This document shows positions 37,051 to 46,642 of a DNA stretch of 64,000 bases, piece by piece. The stretch is from positions 44,410-108,409 of the forward strand of contig NZ_SATR01000009.1 of NCBI RefSeq assembly GCF_004551525.1, in the 5' to 3' direction. The position numbers and the translations under genes were made by a program. The notes beneath the pieces are model-generated. The model saw nothing but the letters and a program-made list of their open reading frames with translations, was not told the DNA's origin and ran no database searches. Each line of letters begins with the position of its first letter. The first letter of the stretch is position 1. The DNA is from Vibrio ouci. Its GTDB lineage: Bacteria; Pseudomonadota; Gammaproteobacteria; Enterobacterales; Vibrionaceae.

Positions 37051-37890
37051 TTAACTCCAGCCCCACAGTCGCGGGCTTTTAAATTTAGGTTTACAACTAT
37101 CGTAAGTGTCATGGACAGCATCAAATAAGCAAGCATTGGTGACACTTTTCGATTTTTTGCTAAAGGCTAACACTAGGGCTTTATGACAAATTTGATTGAT
37201 CAATCTCGGATAGCCCTTACTCGCTCGCCATATCGCTTTCTTTTGGCTCAGTGACAACAATGACATCTCACCACCAGATTTAGCTAATCGGTTGTCGATA
37301 TAAGCCACCGCTTCATCCAAGGTTAGTCCTCTTAACTGAGCACTAAAAGTAATTCTCTGACGCAACTGTCGCAGGTGGTGCTGTGACAAACGCTCATCAA
37401 GCTCAGGTTGCCCAAATAAGACGATTTGCAATAGTTTGGCTTGCTCGGTTTCTAAATTGCCAAACAGCCTAAGCACTTCTAACGCGTCGTCACTTAGCGC
37501 CTGAGCCTCATCAACAAGCACAACCACTTGCAAGCCATCTCGTGCCAACTCGATTAACCGTCGTTGAATATCATCAACAATCGATGTTACATCTATCGAC
37601 TCAATTCCGAGCTCTTTTGCTACCGCCACTCTAAGGCGATCGCCATCAAGAGCTGGGTTGGGTAAAAATACCAACTGTACGTGAGGCTTAAAATACTTAG
37701 CCATAACACGACAAACCATGGTTTTACCCGTTCCGACCTCTCCCGTCACTTTGATCAAACCCTCACCCATCTCAAGAGCGGCATTGACGGTCTGAATCGC
37801 TTCGTAGTGAGGTGCCAATCCTAGAAACAGATCCGTATCTGGAGTCAGGTGGAAAGGCAGCGATTCAAAGCCAAAGTGTTCGAGGTACAT
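37051..37890 (-). CDS. mshM: MSHA accessory ATPase MshM (ExeA-like)
   Basis: The 279-residue AAA ATPase starts MYLEHFGFESLPFHLTPDTD, the typical ExeA/GspA N-terminus. Walker A is GEVGTGKT (50-57), Walker B is VVVLVDEAQAL, and the lid domain contains GYPRLINQICHKALVLAF. ExeA-type ATPases help insert the secretin through the cell wall, which fits its place between mshL (secretin) and mshN. It has no peptidoglycan-binding tail, unlike full-length ExeA. Confidence 0.93.
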   Translation of the reverse strand: MYLEHFGFESLPFHLTPDTDLFLGLAPHYEAIQTVNAALEMGEGLIKVTGEVGTGKTMVCRVMAKYFKPHVQLVFLPNPALDGDRLRVAVAKELGIESIDVTSIVDDIQRRLIELARDGLQVVVLVDEAQALSDDALEVLRLFGNLETEQAKLLQIVLFGQPELDERLSQHHLRQLRQRITFSAQLRGLTLDEAVAYIDNRLAKSGGEMSLLSLSQKKAIWRASKGYPRLINQICHKALVLAFSKKSKSVTNACLFDAVHDTYDSCKPKFKSPRLWGWS

Positions 37891-37895
37891 TTCAA

Positions 37896-39554
37896 TTACT
37901 GCTCGTCAGGAAACCACTCTTGTAACAAATCACGTGAACGCTCTAACTCTTTTTGCCACGTATTCACACCAACAACGGAAGGCTTAAGCAAGATCACTAA
38001 CTCTGTTTTCTGCGTCAATTGTGTCGTATTGCGGAACAGATGGCCTAGAGCAGGTATATCACCTAAGAAAGGAACCTTTGAAACTTGGTCAATGGTATTA
38101 GACTTCATCAAGCCACCAATCACTACTACATCGCCATCTTGCGCGCGAATCACAGAGTCTGATTCACGAATCGAGCTACGCGCTAATGGCAAGGTAATCT
38201 TGGTGTTACCGTAGCCAATCTCTTTCACTTGCTCATCAACATCAATTACGGCTGGGTGAACATGTAATAGCACATTCCCTTGGTCATCGATCTGTGGTGT
38301 CACATCAAGAGAGATACCTGAGAAGAACGGCGTCAGTTCTACTTCCGGTGAAGGCTCTGAATTATCTCCACTTCCAACGACACTAGAAAGATCGGTCACG
38401 TAGTACTCATCGGTACCCACTTTAATCACCGCTTTCTGGTTATTCGATGCCGTCACTCGCGGGCTAGACAGAACGTTCAAGTCACCTTGTGTAGCCATAA
38501 AGCTCAATACCGCTTCAAAGCTACCACTTGAAATAACTAGGTTAGACTGACCACCGAGTAAAGTTTCGATCGCATCTAAACCAGGTAAAGGAAGTGGAAC
38601 AATACTGCCATTAGTATCTTTAACGATCGAACCCTGACCGATAGTGTAGTTGGTACCATTTGAACTGAAGGCCTTCGACCAGTTAATACCTTGCTGATAG
38701 CCATCACTCAGCGTGACTTCTAGAATTTTTGCCTCAAGAATCACTTGACGATGCATGCGCTGCTGGGAAATACCTAAGAAGCTACGTACTTCTCGAATTT
38801 CATCAGGGTATGCTCTAACAGTAATGACGCTCGCTTGAGGTGTTACGACAACGCTTTGCCCATTTCCAGAGCCGATAAGCTGTGATACTGCGACTTCTAG
38901 CTGAGGCCAAAAGTCACTTTCATTAGTGGTTTCAATTTCAGTACCGCCCTTCGCTGTGCTGGTTGAGCTTGAGGAAGAGCTTGACGATGAACTCGAAGAG
39001 TTCGAAGAAGACGAATCCGATGAACCAGTATCTGTATTGGTAATCGTACCTGTTGAGATAGAAGTTAAAGAGCGTCCGACACGCTTAAATTGGAGGTAAT
39101 CAACAGGAATAGTAACTGTACGCAGGCCAGCAGGGTACACTTGAATAACATTGCCCGTTTTGACGATGTCATAGCCATACATATCTTGGACCACAGATAG
39201 CACTTCATCGAGTGAAACATCCGTTAGGTTTACGGTAATCGCACCACTAACTTGAGGGTGGATCGCAGCGCTGAACTGGGTGCCTTTGACTAAGCTGGCA
39301 AAAAACGCCTTAGCTTCGACTTGATTTGCCTTAATTCTGAAGCGCTTGATTGTTTGTGTCGTGCCTAGCTCATCACCATTTAATTCTGGCATCAGGTCAG
39401 CTTCTACCGAAGGCGGCAGCGTTTCAAGACTACGACTATTATTTTCATTGATCGCTTGATTCAATGCACTTTTCGCTTCAACGGGGTCTCTGTGCCCCAT
39501 TGAGCAACCAGCTAATAGTGATGTAATGGTTATTGCTATAGCGAGTTTACGCAT
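37896..39554 (-). CDS. mshL: MSHA outer-membrane secretin MshL
   Basis: MshL is the PilQ/GspD-like multimeric channel for the pilus. The 552 residues begin with a lipoprotein signal (MRKLAIAITITSLLAGC, lipobox LAGC). An STN/N0 domain follows (about 70-130), then a serine-rich linker near 185-200 with a long uninterrupted serine run, an N1-like domain, and the C-terminal secretin core. The core includes VLSSPRVTASNNQKAVIKVG and QDGDVVVIGGLMKSNT. The lipoprotein form suggests it needs no separate pilotin. It is 15 bases after mshK. Confidence 0.95.
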   Translation of the reverse strand: MRKLAIAITITSLLAGCSMGHRDPVEAKSALNQAINENNSRSLETLPPSVEADLMPELNGDELGTTQTIKRFRIKANQVEAKAFFASLVKGTQFSAAIHPQVSGAITVNLTDVSLDEVLSVVQDMYGYDIVKTGNVIQVYPAGLRTVTIPVDYLQFKRVGRSLTSISTGTITNTDTGSSDSSSSNSSSSSSSSSSSSTSTAKGGTEIETTNESDFWPQLEVAVSQLIGSGNGQSVVVTPQASVITVRAYPDEIREVRSFLGISQQRMHRQVILEAKILEVTLSDGYQQGINWSKAFSSNGTNYTIGQGSIVKDTNGSIVPLPLPGLDAIETLLGGQSNLVISSGSFEAVLSFMATQGDLNVLSSPRVTASNNQKAVIKVGTDEYYVTDLSSVVGSGDNSEPSPEVELTPFFSGISLDVTPQIDDQGNVLLHVHPAVIDVDEQVKEIGYGNTKITLPLARSSIRESDSVIRAQDGDVVVIGGLMKSNTIDQVSKVPFLGDIPALGHLFRNTTQLTQKTELVILLKPSVVGVNTWQKELERSRDLLQEWFPDEQ

Positions 39555-39569
39555 ATATTTCTACTGACC

Positions 39570-39896
39570 TTACTGTTTTACGTCCAGAGTGAACAATTCT
39601 AACTTCCACTGCTTACCACTACGGGATAAGGTGACCACTTCTGGTTCAATCCGATTAACTCGATAACCACTGACGCTCTCGCCAGCTAATACTACTTTGC
39701 CACTTAAGATCGCGCGGCACTTAACCACTTCAGAACAGACAATGCTTTGTAAACGAGGCAAAGGTTTTGTTACTACTTTAGGTATCGCTGTTGCTTGGTT
39801 GGGTTGCTGCCACCCCAACGGCGCGGTGGGATCCTTTGATGCCCAGGCGCTTAACGAAGTGAAAACCAATAAAGTAAATAGCCATGTTTTAGCCAC
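39570..39896 (-). CDS. mshK: MSHA biogenesis protein MshK
   Basis: The 108-residue exported protein has signal peptide MAKTWLFTLLVFTSLSAWAS and the motif KDPTAPLGW, common in MshK and type II C-like periplasmic linkers. Its C-terminal half (IVCSEVVKCRAILSGKVVLA) resembles the HR/PilP-type fold that contacts the secretin; this resemblance is an inference. It overlaps mshJ by 8 bases. Confidence 0.88.
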   Translation of the reverse strand: MAKTWLFTLLVFTSLSAWASKDPTAPLGWQQPNQATAIPKVVTKPLPRLQSIVCSEVVKCRAILSGKVVLAGESVSGYRVNRIEPEVVTLSRSGKQWKLELFTLDVKQ

Positions 39897-40542
39897 CGAT
39901 AAACTCCTGCCTTGTGCCTAGGGTATAAACTTCTAATACTAATCGAGCAGTAGGATACTCTTCTACAGAGTACTGAAAAGCTCGCCAATAGTATTTTACC
40001 GGTAGACTTTCCAACGTCTCTAAATACTCAACGATCGCAAAATAGCTCCCGGTTAGCTCTAGCCTAACTGGATGTAAGTAGTAACTAGAAAATGACTTAT
40101 TTTCTTTATCGCTAACAATTGACTCGGCATTCATCGACTCTAAAGAGACAAGGCGTAACCCTTTGGTTCCCGCTAACACATCTTCTAATAGCTGAGCCAT
40201 CTCACTTGGTGCTATTAAGCTTTCAACAATTTCTGCGAGCTGCTGGGAGAGTAACTGACTTTCCGTCATCAGTTGCTTGTACTCAAGGTTCAGCTCTTGA
40301 TCAGGATCTTTCTTTAGTTTAGCTGTCATCACCAGAATGTCTGCTTCCAGCCTCTGAGTGCTTAGCTTGGTATTCGAGATCTGCTTGTTTAATGCCTGAG
40401 TGCTTTTTAGCGCAGGCTCCACGACAAAAGTGAACAGACATAGAGTAATAAGGACAAAGCCACATAACGTTACTAGCCATTTCTCGCGCAGACTCATCTG
40501 AGTAAACTTTTCACTCCACTGCTGCCAGTACTGCTGCATCAC
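39889..40542 (-). CDS. mshJ: MSHA biogenesis protein MshJ (PilO/GspM-like)
   Basis: The 217-residue bitopic protein has one helix (WLVTLCGFVLITLCLFTFVV), then a coiled coil (about 45-105) and a small ferredoxin-like domain, the layout of PilO/GspM. Together with MshI it should form the PilM-PilN-PilO type alignment complex. It overlaps both neighbours by 4-8 bases, indicating coupled translation. Confidence 0.9.
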   Translation of the reverse strand: MMQQYWQQWSEKFTQMSLREKWLVTLCGFVLITLCLFTFVVEPALKSTQALNKQISNTKLSTQRLEADILVMTAKLKKDPDQELNLEYKQLMTESQLLSQQLAEIVESLIAPSEMAQLLEDVLAGTKGLRLVSLESMNAESIVSDKENKSFSSYYLHPVRLELTGSYFAIVEYLETLESLPVKYYWRAFQYSVEEYPTARLVLEVYTLGTRQEFIGG

Positions 40543-41978
40543 TTTTTCTCCTGCTTAGTTTTAAGCTCGAAGGTAATAATATCGTGCTCATTTCGACCTA
40601 TCTTTAATTTCTCAAAGCTACGCCCTACCAGGTTAATTTCACTTTTAAATTGGTTGACCCAATTTGGAATCGATTTCGCTTCTCGTGCTAACCCCTTGAG
40701 GTCAAGAGTCGTCGCATCAATAAATATCGAGCTTAAAGAGATATCATCACGGCCAAGCTCAGACAGGGAACGCATCACCCCGGAATAGCCCTGCTGTTGA
40801 GAGTCATCAAACTCTCCGACTGCATCTAAAGAAGTACGCTTTGCTTCAATTTCAAGTTTTAGTCGCGCTACGGCAGCAACTTTCGCCGCTGTCGGTTTAT
40901 GTTTATCTAAGCGCTCTGCCAGACTTGTTACTTGCTGTTTAAACTCTGACTCCTGAGCCCTAAATAGCTGTAGCTCTTGCTCTAATTGGCTCTTTTGAAA
41001 CTGGAAGTAGCTTGCACTTAACAACAATAATGCTGCAACAGCGCCCCATCCAGTCGCAACATTTTTCAGAGTAAGGTGATCTTTTTTCGGCTTGAGGTCT
41101 GCGGGAAATAAATTCACCTCGCTATGGTGAAGATCACTAAGCATAGCAGCTAAAACACGCCCAGACTCTTGCTCAGAATCAGACAAAGCAGCAACTTTAA
41201 CATTCAGCCTATCGCTTAGCGCCAGTACAATCTCTTGCTGCTCTTCTTCATCACAGCAAACTTGCATCTGGTGCAGCGAAGCTCCTCTCAATTGAGATGA
41301 GAGATAATCAATAGAGCGCTGCAATTCCAGCGCGATACCATCAAGCTGTAAAACACTGCTTGCAACACCAGTTAACGGCGGGGTTACGCCACGAATAGTA
41401 CGCTGGAATGCACACTGTTTTTCAACGAACGCACTGACACGAAACTGGCCTTTTTTACTGCGTTGGAGCAGTAAAAAATTAGATTTGTCGTTAGCCGTAT
41501 ATCCCCAGATTTCATCTTCAACTAAGACTTGATGAAGCTCTATATCTAGCTTCATCAACGATTCATAGAGACCGACAATGAGCGCGCGAGAAACAACATA
41601 TACTTGGCGCTTAGTGCTTAATGGTAAAGGAGCCGAATCAGCCACAATCTCGGTAATGCGCTCGCTAATAATCTCCTTGAGCAGAAACGGTAATGCACTA
41701 GAGATTTCTTCATCAGGAACGTTCGGTTTCTCAATTTGATAAGTCTGATACAAATTAGAGTGAAGAACGACATCCAGTGTTACATCAGAGATATTTTTGT
41801 CGCGGAGGACTTTAACTAACGCCTCTTGCCAAGGAATGTTGTCAAATGGAACCTGCTGCGGTAAGTCGCTTCCGACTTCCGACGAAAAAAAGAGTGCACT
41901 CGGCTGTACCACAACCCCAATGCGAGCTGCAGTTTGCTTACTGTTTTTAAATTTACCGATCAGGGATTGAATATTCAT
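40539..41978 (-). CDS. mshI: MSHA biogenesis protein MshI (PilM-PilN/GspL-like)
   Basis: MshI combines a cytoplasmic actin-like PilM/GspL part (about 1-300) with a membrane helix (VAALLLLSASYFQF) and a periplasmic coiled coil plus PilN-like domain. A TTG at 42002 is in frame and overlaps csrD, but ATG 41978, 9 bases after the csrD stop, gives the better N-terminus MNIQSLIGKFKNS and 479 residues. Its ribosome-binding site is weak in both cases, which leaves the start uncertain. It is the first structural gene of the pilus machine after csrD. Confidence 0.88.
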   Translation of the reverse strand: MNIQSLIGKFKNSKQTAARIGVVVQPSALFFSSEVGSDLPQQVPFDNIPWQEALVKVLRDKNISDVTLDVVLHSNLYQTYQIEKPNVPDEEISSALPFLLKEIISERITEIVADSAPLPLSTKRQVYVVSRALIVGLYESLMKLDIELHQVLVEDEIWGYTANDKSNFLLLQRSKKGQFRVSAFVEKQCAFQRTIRGVTPPLTGVASSVLQLDGIALELQRSIDYLSSQLRGASLHQMQVCCDEEEQQEIVLALSDRLNVKVAALSDSEQESGRVLAAMLSDLHHSEVNLFPADLKPKKDHLTLKNVATGWGAVAALLLLSASYFQFQKSQLEQELQLFRAQESEFKQQVTSLAERLDKHKPTAAKVAAVARLKLEIEAKRTSLDAVGEFDDSQQQGYSGVMRSLSELGRDDISLSSIFIDATTLDLKGLAREAKSIPNWVNQFKSEINLVGRSFEKLKIGRNEHDIITFELKTKQEKK

Positions 41979-41986
41979 TTGGTTAT

Positions 41987-43996
41987 TTACGTTTTCCGCC
42001 AACGATTGCGTCGGCCAATCTGAACTTTATTCGGCGTAGCGACGACACTCTGTTTCACTGTTTGTTTTGGCAATAGCTGCTGTTCTGCTTCTAAATAACG
42101 TCCTTGTATTCCGTGTACACCTAACTCAACTACACTTTGATGTTCTTGTTTGTTGTCGACTCCGACAGCGATCACTTGAGTATTTAATCCGGCACACGCG
42201 CCTAACAAGCTTCGAACAAAAAGCTGGTTTTCATGGCGCTGGTCGATCTTCTTCACTAAGCTTCTGTGCAGCTTTAGCTGACTCACAGGAAGCTCTTTTA
42301 AATAGTGCGTACTGACAATCGAGCGCCCTGCTTGACCAATGGCAACCTGACAGCCAAGTCCGGCAATCATTTTTATCACTGGGCGCATATAGTCTAAGTG
42401 TTGTACGACTTTTGCTTCAGCAAATTCAAAGATCAATCTTACCCGCAGTTCCGACGAAATCTGCAGTAGCTCATCCCTAAACCACTTAAAGTAGTTTCGA
42501 TCCGCAAAAGGTACCACATGCAGGTTAATTGCGTAACGGTTTGAATCCCTTGAATCTTTTAAATATTGTGTAATTGCTACAATGACCGCTTTATCAAGCA
42601 CCCCTTCATAACCAACCGATTCAACTGCTGAATTAAATCGCGACGCTTTTATCACGCCATTTTCTGGATCGTTTAAACGCACAAATAACTCTAAGTGATC
42701 CACAGACTTTTCTTTCTGCGTATCGAGCATGTAACAAGACTGAGAGAATAGATAAAGCTGATCCGGTTTCAACACTTGATCAAATAGGGTTCTCCAGCGA
42801 ACACTGCCTCGCTCTTCGGTCTGCGATGTGTGTTTTTTAAATCGACTCCAAGTATTGTTTCGCTGTAACTGGGCACTTTTCAGCGCAGTTTCAGCTTCAT
42901 CAATAATTCTAGTTGGACTTTCGCCTTCATGATACATACTCACACCAACATGCACCCAGTCATCAAGCGCTAAAGGTTGAGGCGGTTGAATTTTTGCTAA
43001 CTGCTTTAAACACTGAGTCGCGATATTCGAGACTTCTTTACTCGACAGGTTCGGGGCAAAAATCGCAAAATCTGAGCTGAAATAACGAGATAAAATGATA
43101 TCTGGATAACGCTGAATTACGTTATTAAGCCCTTCTCCAACTTCGACCAAGAAGTCATTGGCAACCTGCTTACCTTGCTCTTCTTCAACATCCTCCCAGT
43201 CATTAATTCGCAGCAGCAGCACACCACCTTGCGAACCATGTTCTGAAAGCGCTGACTCCAACTTACTATCAAACAGGATGCGATTAGCCGTCCCTGTCAG
43301 TTGGTCTAAGAAGGTTTGGGTGCGAATAAAGGTATCAAATCGGCTGCGTTCTTGGCGGGCGTCTTGCAGCTCTTCAATTAACCGATCGAGCGCTTCGCTT
43401 GCAGTATAAGGCCACTCTTTAAGATCTCCTTCAGCGTATTCCTCGACTCGACCAGCCAATATCATTCGTCCTCGTTCTTCAAGAAGCTCGGAGCCAATTA
43501 GCTGCTCTTTCAGCCACTTCAAACCTCGCATTAAGCAAAAGACAATTAACGCGACGGCAAGCGTGATTGACCACAGAGCTTGCATCGAATATCCATAACC
43601 GATGTAGGGAGGAACAGCTTTAAAGCGAATACTGTAACCATCATTGCGTTCAAGTATGTATTCGGCTTGGTATAACAGAGAGGCATCGATTTTGGAGGAG
43701 GTATCTTTAAAGCGATAAATCACGCCATAAGACGACAGCAGTTCCATCTCGACGATATTGGAGGCCTGGAGCATTTTGGGCATCCAGCGCTGCAAAGAGT
43801 ATGCGGCATCAGGGTCTTCCATCTCTTTATCAACGACTTCGACAATCCCTTGCAAAGAGTGGTCGAGATACTCTTGCCCCAAACGTTTAAAGGATAAAGT
43901 ACCTCCCAAGAATAGGATAAACATGGCACTGATAACGATGACCGTTACAAACGCAACCAAACGCGTACTTAACTTTAAGGTAGGGGTATACCTCAT
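41987..43996 (-). CDS. csrD: CsrD/MshH, degenerate GGDEF-EAL regulator of RNA decay
   Basis: The 669-residue membrane protein has two helices (AFVTVIVISAMFILFLGGTL and SITLAVALIVFCLMRGL) around a periplasmic loop. A HAMP-like segment, a GGDEF-like domain with SSDF at the signature position, and an EAL-like domain with ELFVRL instead of EAL follow. Both active sites are thus degraded. In E. coli CsrD directs RNase E to the small RNAs CsrB/C; in vibrios the same gene is called mshH. It heads the msh run, downstream of the ssb terminator, and its 150-base leader should contain the promoter. Confidence 0.93.
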   Translation of the reverse strand: MRYTPTLKLSTRLVAFVTVIVISAMFILFLGGTLSFKRLGQEYLDHSLQGIVEVVDKEMEDPDAAYSLQRWMPKMLQASNIVEMELLSSYGVIYRFKDTSSKIDASLLYQAEYILERNDGYSIRFKAVPPYIGYGYSMQALWSITLAVALIVFCLMRGLKWLKEQLIGSELLEERGRMILAGRVEEYAEGDLKEWPYTASEALDRLIEELQDARQERSRFDTFIRTQTFLDQLTGTANRILFDSKLESALSEHGSQGGVLLLRINDWEDVEEEQGKQVANDFLVEVGEGLNNVIQRYPDIILSRYFSSDFAIFAPNLSSKEVSNIATQCLKQLAKIQPPQPLALDDWVHVGVSMYHEGESPTRIIDEAETALKSAQLQRNNTWSRFKKHTSQTEERGSVRWRTLFDQVLKPDQLYLFSQSCYMLDTQKEKSVDHLELFVRLNDPENGVIKASRFNSAVESVGYEGVLDKAVIVAITQYLKDSRDSNRYAINLHVVPFADRNYFKWFRDELLQISSELRVRLIFEFAEAKVVQHLDYMRPVIKMIAGLGCQVAIGQAGRSIVSTHYLKELPVSQLKLHRSLVKKIDQRHENQLFVRSLLGACAGLNTQVIAVGVDNKQEHQSVVELGVHGIQGRYLEAEQQLLPKQTVKQSVVATPNKVQIGRRNRWRKT

Positions 43997-44126
43997 TAAT
44001 GAAAAATCCTTTTTCTACCACAGATGATTGTTGTCAGGATGGCAACCCATATAGAACAAATATACTACCTAAATAGTAAAACCTATAGTGAGTTTTAGTT
44101 ATTGAGGTTTATCTTACCTAATATAT

Positions 44127-44155
44127 AAAAAAGCCGCGACATGCGCGGCTTTTTT
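44127..44155. terminator. ssb terminator
   Basis: AAAAAGCCGCG (44128-44138) pairs with CGCGGCTTTTT (44144-44154). Read leftward it ends in a long T run, 15 bases after the ssb stop, and isolates ssb from csrD. Confidence 0.9.
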
Positions 44156-44169
44156 TCAATAACAGACAC

Positions 44170-44703
44170 TTAGAATGGGATGTCGTCATCAAAATCCATT
44201 GGCGGCTCGTTATACTGAGGCTGAGCTTGCTTTGGCTGAGATTGTGGCTGCTGTTGAGCCGGTTGGTGCTGCATTGGCTGTTGAGGTTGTCCCCAACCAC
44301 CTTGCTGTGGCTGAGATTGACCCATGCCTTGTGCTGGAGCGCCACCTTGAGCACGGCCACCTAGCATTTGCATTACACCGTTAAAGCCTTGTACTACAAC
44401 TTCTGTCGTATAACGGTCTTGACCACTTTGATCTTGCCATTTACGAGTTTGCAGTTGACCTTCAACGTATACTTGCGAACCTTTGCGTAGGTACTCGCCT
44501 GCAACTTCAGCTAACTTGCCAAACAGAGCCACACGGTGCCATTCTGTTTTTTCGCGCTGCTCGCCAGTTGCTTTATCACGCCATGACTCAGACGTTGCGA
44601 TAGTGATGTTTGCCACAGCACCGCCGCTCGGCATGTAACGTATTTCTGGGTCAGAACCCAGATTTCCGACTAATATAACTTTGTTAACTCCACGGCTAGC
44701 CAT
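44170..44703 (-). CDS. ssb: Single-stranded DNA-binding protein
   Basis: The 177-residue SSB has the OB fold at 1-112 ([40 protein letters not shown]). A flexible glutamine/proline-rich linker follows, and the conserved acidic tail DFDDDIPF that recruits repair and replication partners. In E. coli ssb is divergent from uvrA and shares SOS boxes. Here qstR and galU lie between them, and I find no good LexA box before ssb. The ATG follows GGAGTGAAAC. Confidence 0.97.
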   Translation of the reverse strand: MASRGVNKVILVGNLGSDPEIRYMPSGGAVANITIATSESWRDKATGEQREKTEWHRVALFGKLAEVAGEYLRKGSQVYVEGQLQTRKWQDQSGQDRYTTEVVVQGFNGVMQMLGGRAQGGAPAQGMGQSQPQQGGWGQPQQPMQHQPAQQQPQSQPKQAQPQYNEPPMDFDDDIPF

Positions 44704-44866
44704 GTTTCACTCCGTCCAAAAAAGGTATTGATGTAGAAATAGCGCAATAGGATAACACGCTTTCCGCTTGGTACAAATCTTCCTACCAACAATGTCCATT
44801 TGCCTTCGACAACAACATTATACAGCGCTGATTTTTAGAGAGTGTTCAAATTTTACCTAGCCTGAG

Positions 44867-44880
44867 TAATCGATAAATTA
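44867..44880 (+). promoter_or_regulatory. Candidate HapR/LuxR-type half operator before qstR
   Basis: TAATCGATAAATTA resembles the left half of the quorum-sensing master-regulator consensus TTATTGATAAATTTATCA. HapR is known to activate qstR in V. cholerae. The right half is poor. It lies 106 bases before the preferred qstR start. Confidence 0.35.
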
Positions 44881-44985
44881 CTTCCAACTATGAAACTAAA
44901 CGCAAAGAGCACACCTAAATTCGCACTCTAGCGCCGCATGCTCCACCCTATCAAAAAATATAAAACGTCAGTATGCGAGGAAATT

Positions 44986-45633
44986 ATGGCTAAGAACATT
45001 TACAGCAGAACTATTTACTTTTTGTGCGAAGACCCCAACGCCGCTCACCCGGTTATCGAACAGGTTGAACAACAAACTGGTATCGCCATCCCAAGAATGG
45101 TCGCCGACGATTTATTGTTGGCACTGCAACAGCACAAACACCGTATATTAATGATAGACCACTACGACTATGCAAAAATTAAAAGCCAATTGCGCGACTT
45201 ACCGCTGGCTAATAAATCGTTTGAAACCATTGTGTTTAATGTCAGCCATCGCTTAACTACCGATGAGCTGCTCTCTTTTGGCCATCTCAAGGGGCTGTTC
45301 TATCACAAAGATAACATTGAGGTGATTGCGAAAGGTTGTGAAGAGATCATTAATGGTGAGAACTGGTTGCCAAGAAAGGTAGCATCACAACTGCTGTTTC
45401 ATTATCGCAATGTCGTCGATACGCATACCTCCCCAGCGACAGTGGATCTCACCACTCGCGAAATTCAAATCCTGCGCTGTCTAATGACAGGCTCTTCGAA
45501 TATCCAAATCGCCGAAGATATGTTTATCAGTGAATTCACCGTGAAGTCTCACCTGCAGAAGATATTTAAAAAGCTATCGGTCAAGAATCGCGTTCAAGCT
45601 GCAGCATGGGCAAAGCAGCATATGCGCCCTTAA
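44986..45633 (+). CDS. qstR: LuxR-type regulator QstR (competence and type VI secretion)
   Basis: The 215-residue protein has an N-terminal receiver-like domain without a clear phosphoacceptor set. It begins NIYSRTIYFLCEDPNAAHPV. A C-terminal LuxR-type helix-turn-helix follows (LTTREIQILRCLMTGSSNIQ...FTVKSHLQKIFKKLSV, about 148-205), in the VpsT/CsgD style. The gene position between ssb and galU is that of V. cholerae QstR, which relays TfoX and HapR signals to DNA-uptake and T6SS genes. An ATG at 44938 would add 16 residues; ATG 44986 is preferred for its AGGA ribosome-binding site. The identification rests on synteny plus domain type. Confidence 0.82.
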   Translation: MAKNIYSRTIYFLCEDPNAAHPVIEQVEQQTGIAIPRMVADDLLLALQQHKHRILMIDHYDYAKIKSQLRDLPLANKSFETIVFNVSHRLTTDELLSFGHLKGLFYHKDNIEVIAKGCEEIINGENWLPRKVASQLLFHYRNVVDTHTSPATVDLTTREIQILRCLMTGSSNIQIAEDMFISEFTVKSHLQKIFKKLSVKNRVQAAAWAKQHMRP

Positions 45634-45746
45634 CTGATTAACATGACACATTTTTAACTTCAAACTTGGCGTATTCATTATCTATTTATGCAAATCATGG
45701 TATGGTTGCGCCAGTTCAAATATAAATAGAAAGTTAAGGTTTTATC

Positions 45747-46622
45747 ATGATCAAAAAATGCCTTTTCCCTGCAGCTGGCTATGGCACACGTTTCTTACCT
45801 GCAACAAAGTCGATGCCAAAAGAGATGATGCCAGTAGTCAACAAGCCGCTAATCGAGTACGGCGTTGAAGAAGCAATTCAAGCTGGTATGGATGGGATGT
45901 GTATTGTTACTGGCCGTGGCAAACATTCGATCATGGATCACTTTGATAAAAACTATGAGCTTGAGCATCAGATCAGCGGCACCAATAAAGAAGAACTGTT
46001 AGTTGATATCCGTGACATCATTGATACTGCCAACTTCACTTATATTCGTCAGCGTGAAATGAAAGGTTTAGGCCATGCAATCTTAACCGGTAAAGAGTTG
46101 ATCGGTGATGAACCATTTGCTGTTGTGCTTGCTGATGACCTATGTGTCAATGAGCAAGAGGGCGTATTGGCGCAAATGGTCGCGCTGTTTAAACAGTTCC
46201 GTTGCTCTATTGTTGCTGTGCAGGAAGTACCAGCAGACGAAACGCATAAGTACGGTGTCATTTCGGGCGAAATGATCAAAGACGATATCTACCGCGTTGA
46301 TGATATGGTGGAAAAACCAGAGCCAGGTACTGCACCAAGCAATTTAGCGATTATTGGTCGTTATATCCTTACTCCAGATATTTTTGAGCTGATCGAAAAT
46401 ACTGAACCAGGTAAAGGCGGTGAAATCCAGATCACTGATGCACTACTAAAACAAGCTCAAGCAGGCTGCGTTCTGGCATACAAATTTAAAGGTCAGCGTT
46501 TCGACTGTGGTAGCGTAGAAGGCTACATTGAAGCAACGAATTACTGCTTTGAAAACCTATACCTAAAAGACACCAAAAAGTCTGAACTAGACAAGCAGCA
46601 AACCACTAAAGAACAAGCTTAA
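45747..46622 (+). CDS. galU: UTP-glucose-1-phosphate uridylyltransferase
   Basis: GalU makes UDP-glucose for lipopolysaccharide, capsule or exopolysaccharide and trehalose-type sugars. The 291 residues hold the nucleotidyltransferase loop AAGYGTRFLPATKSMPKEM (about 8-26), VLADDLCVNEQEG and the substrate segment GGEIQITDAL. The ATG follows AAAGTTAAGGTTTTATC. It appears monocistronic, closed by the hairpin at 46643. Confidence 0.96.
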   Translation: MIKKCLFPAAGYGTRFLPATKSMPKEMMPVVNKPLIEYGVEEAIQAGMDGMCIVTGRGKHSIMDHFDKNYELEHQISGTNKEELLVDIRDIIDTANFTYIRQREMKGLGHAILTGKELIGDEPFAVVLADDLCVNEQEGVLAQMVALFKQFRCSIVAVQEVPADETHKYGVISGEMIKDDIYRVDDMVEKPEPGTAPSNLAIIGRYILTPDIFELIENTEPGKGGEIQITDALLKQAQAGCVLAYKFKGQRFDCGSVEGYIEATNYCFENLYLKDTKKSELDKQQTTKEQA

Positions 46623-46642
46623 TTAATCAATAAGTTACTATC

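Noticed and set aside
37849..38214. 121-codon plus-strand frame over mshL/mshM
   Set aside because: It is antisense to two well-supported msh genes and has no family pattern.
44704..44985. SOS box for ssb
   Set aside because: I found no CTGT-N8-ACAG-like palindrome in the ssb upstream region, unlike the uvrA region.
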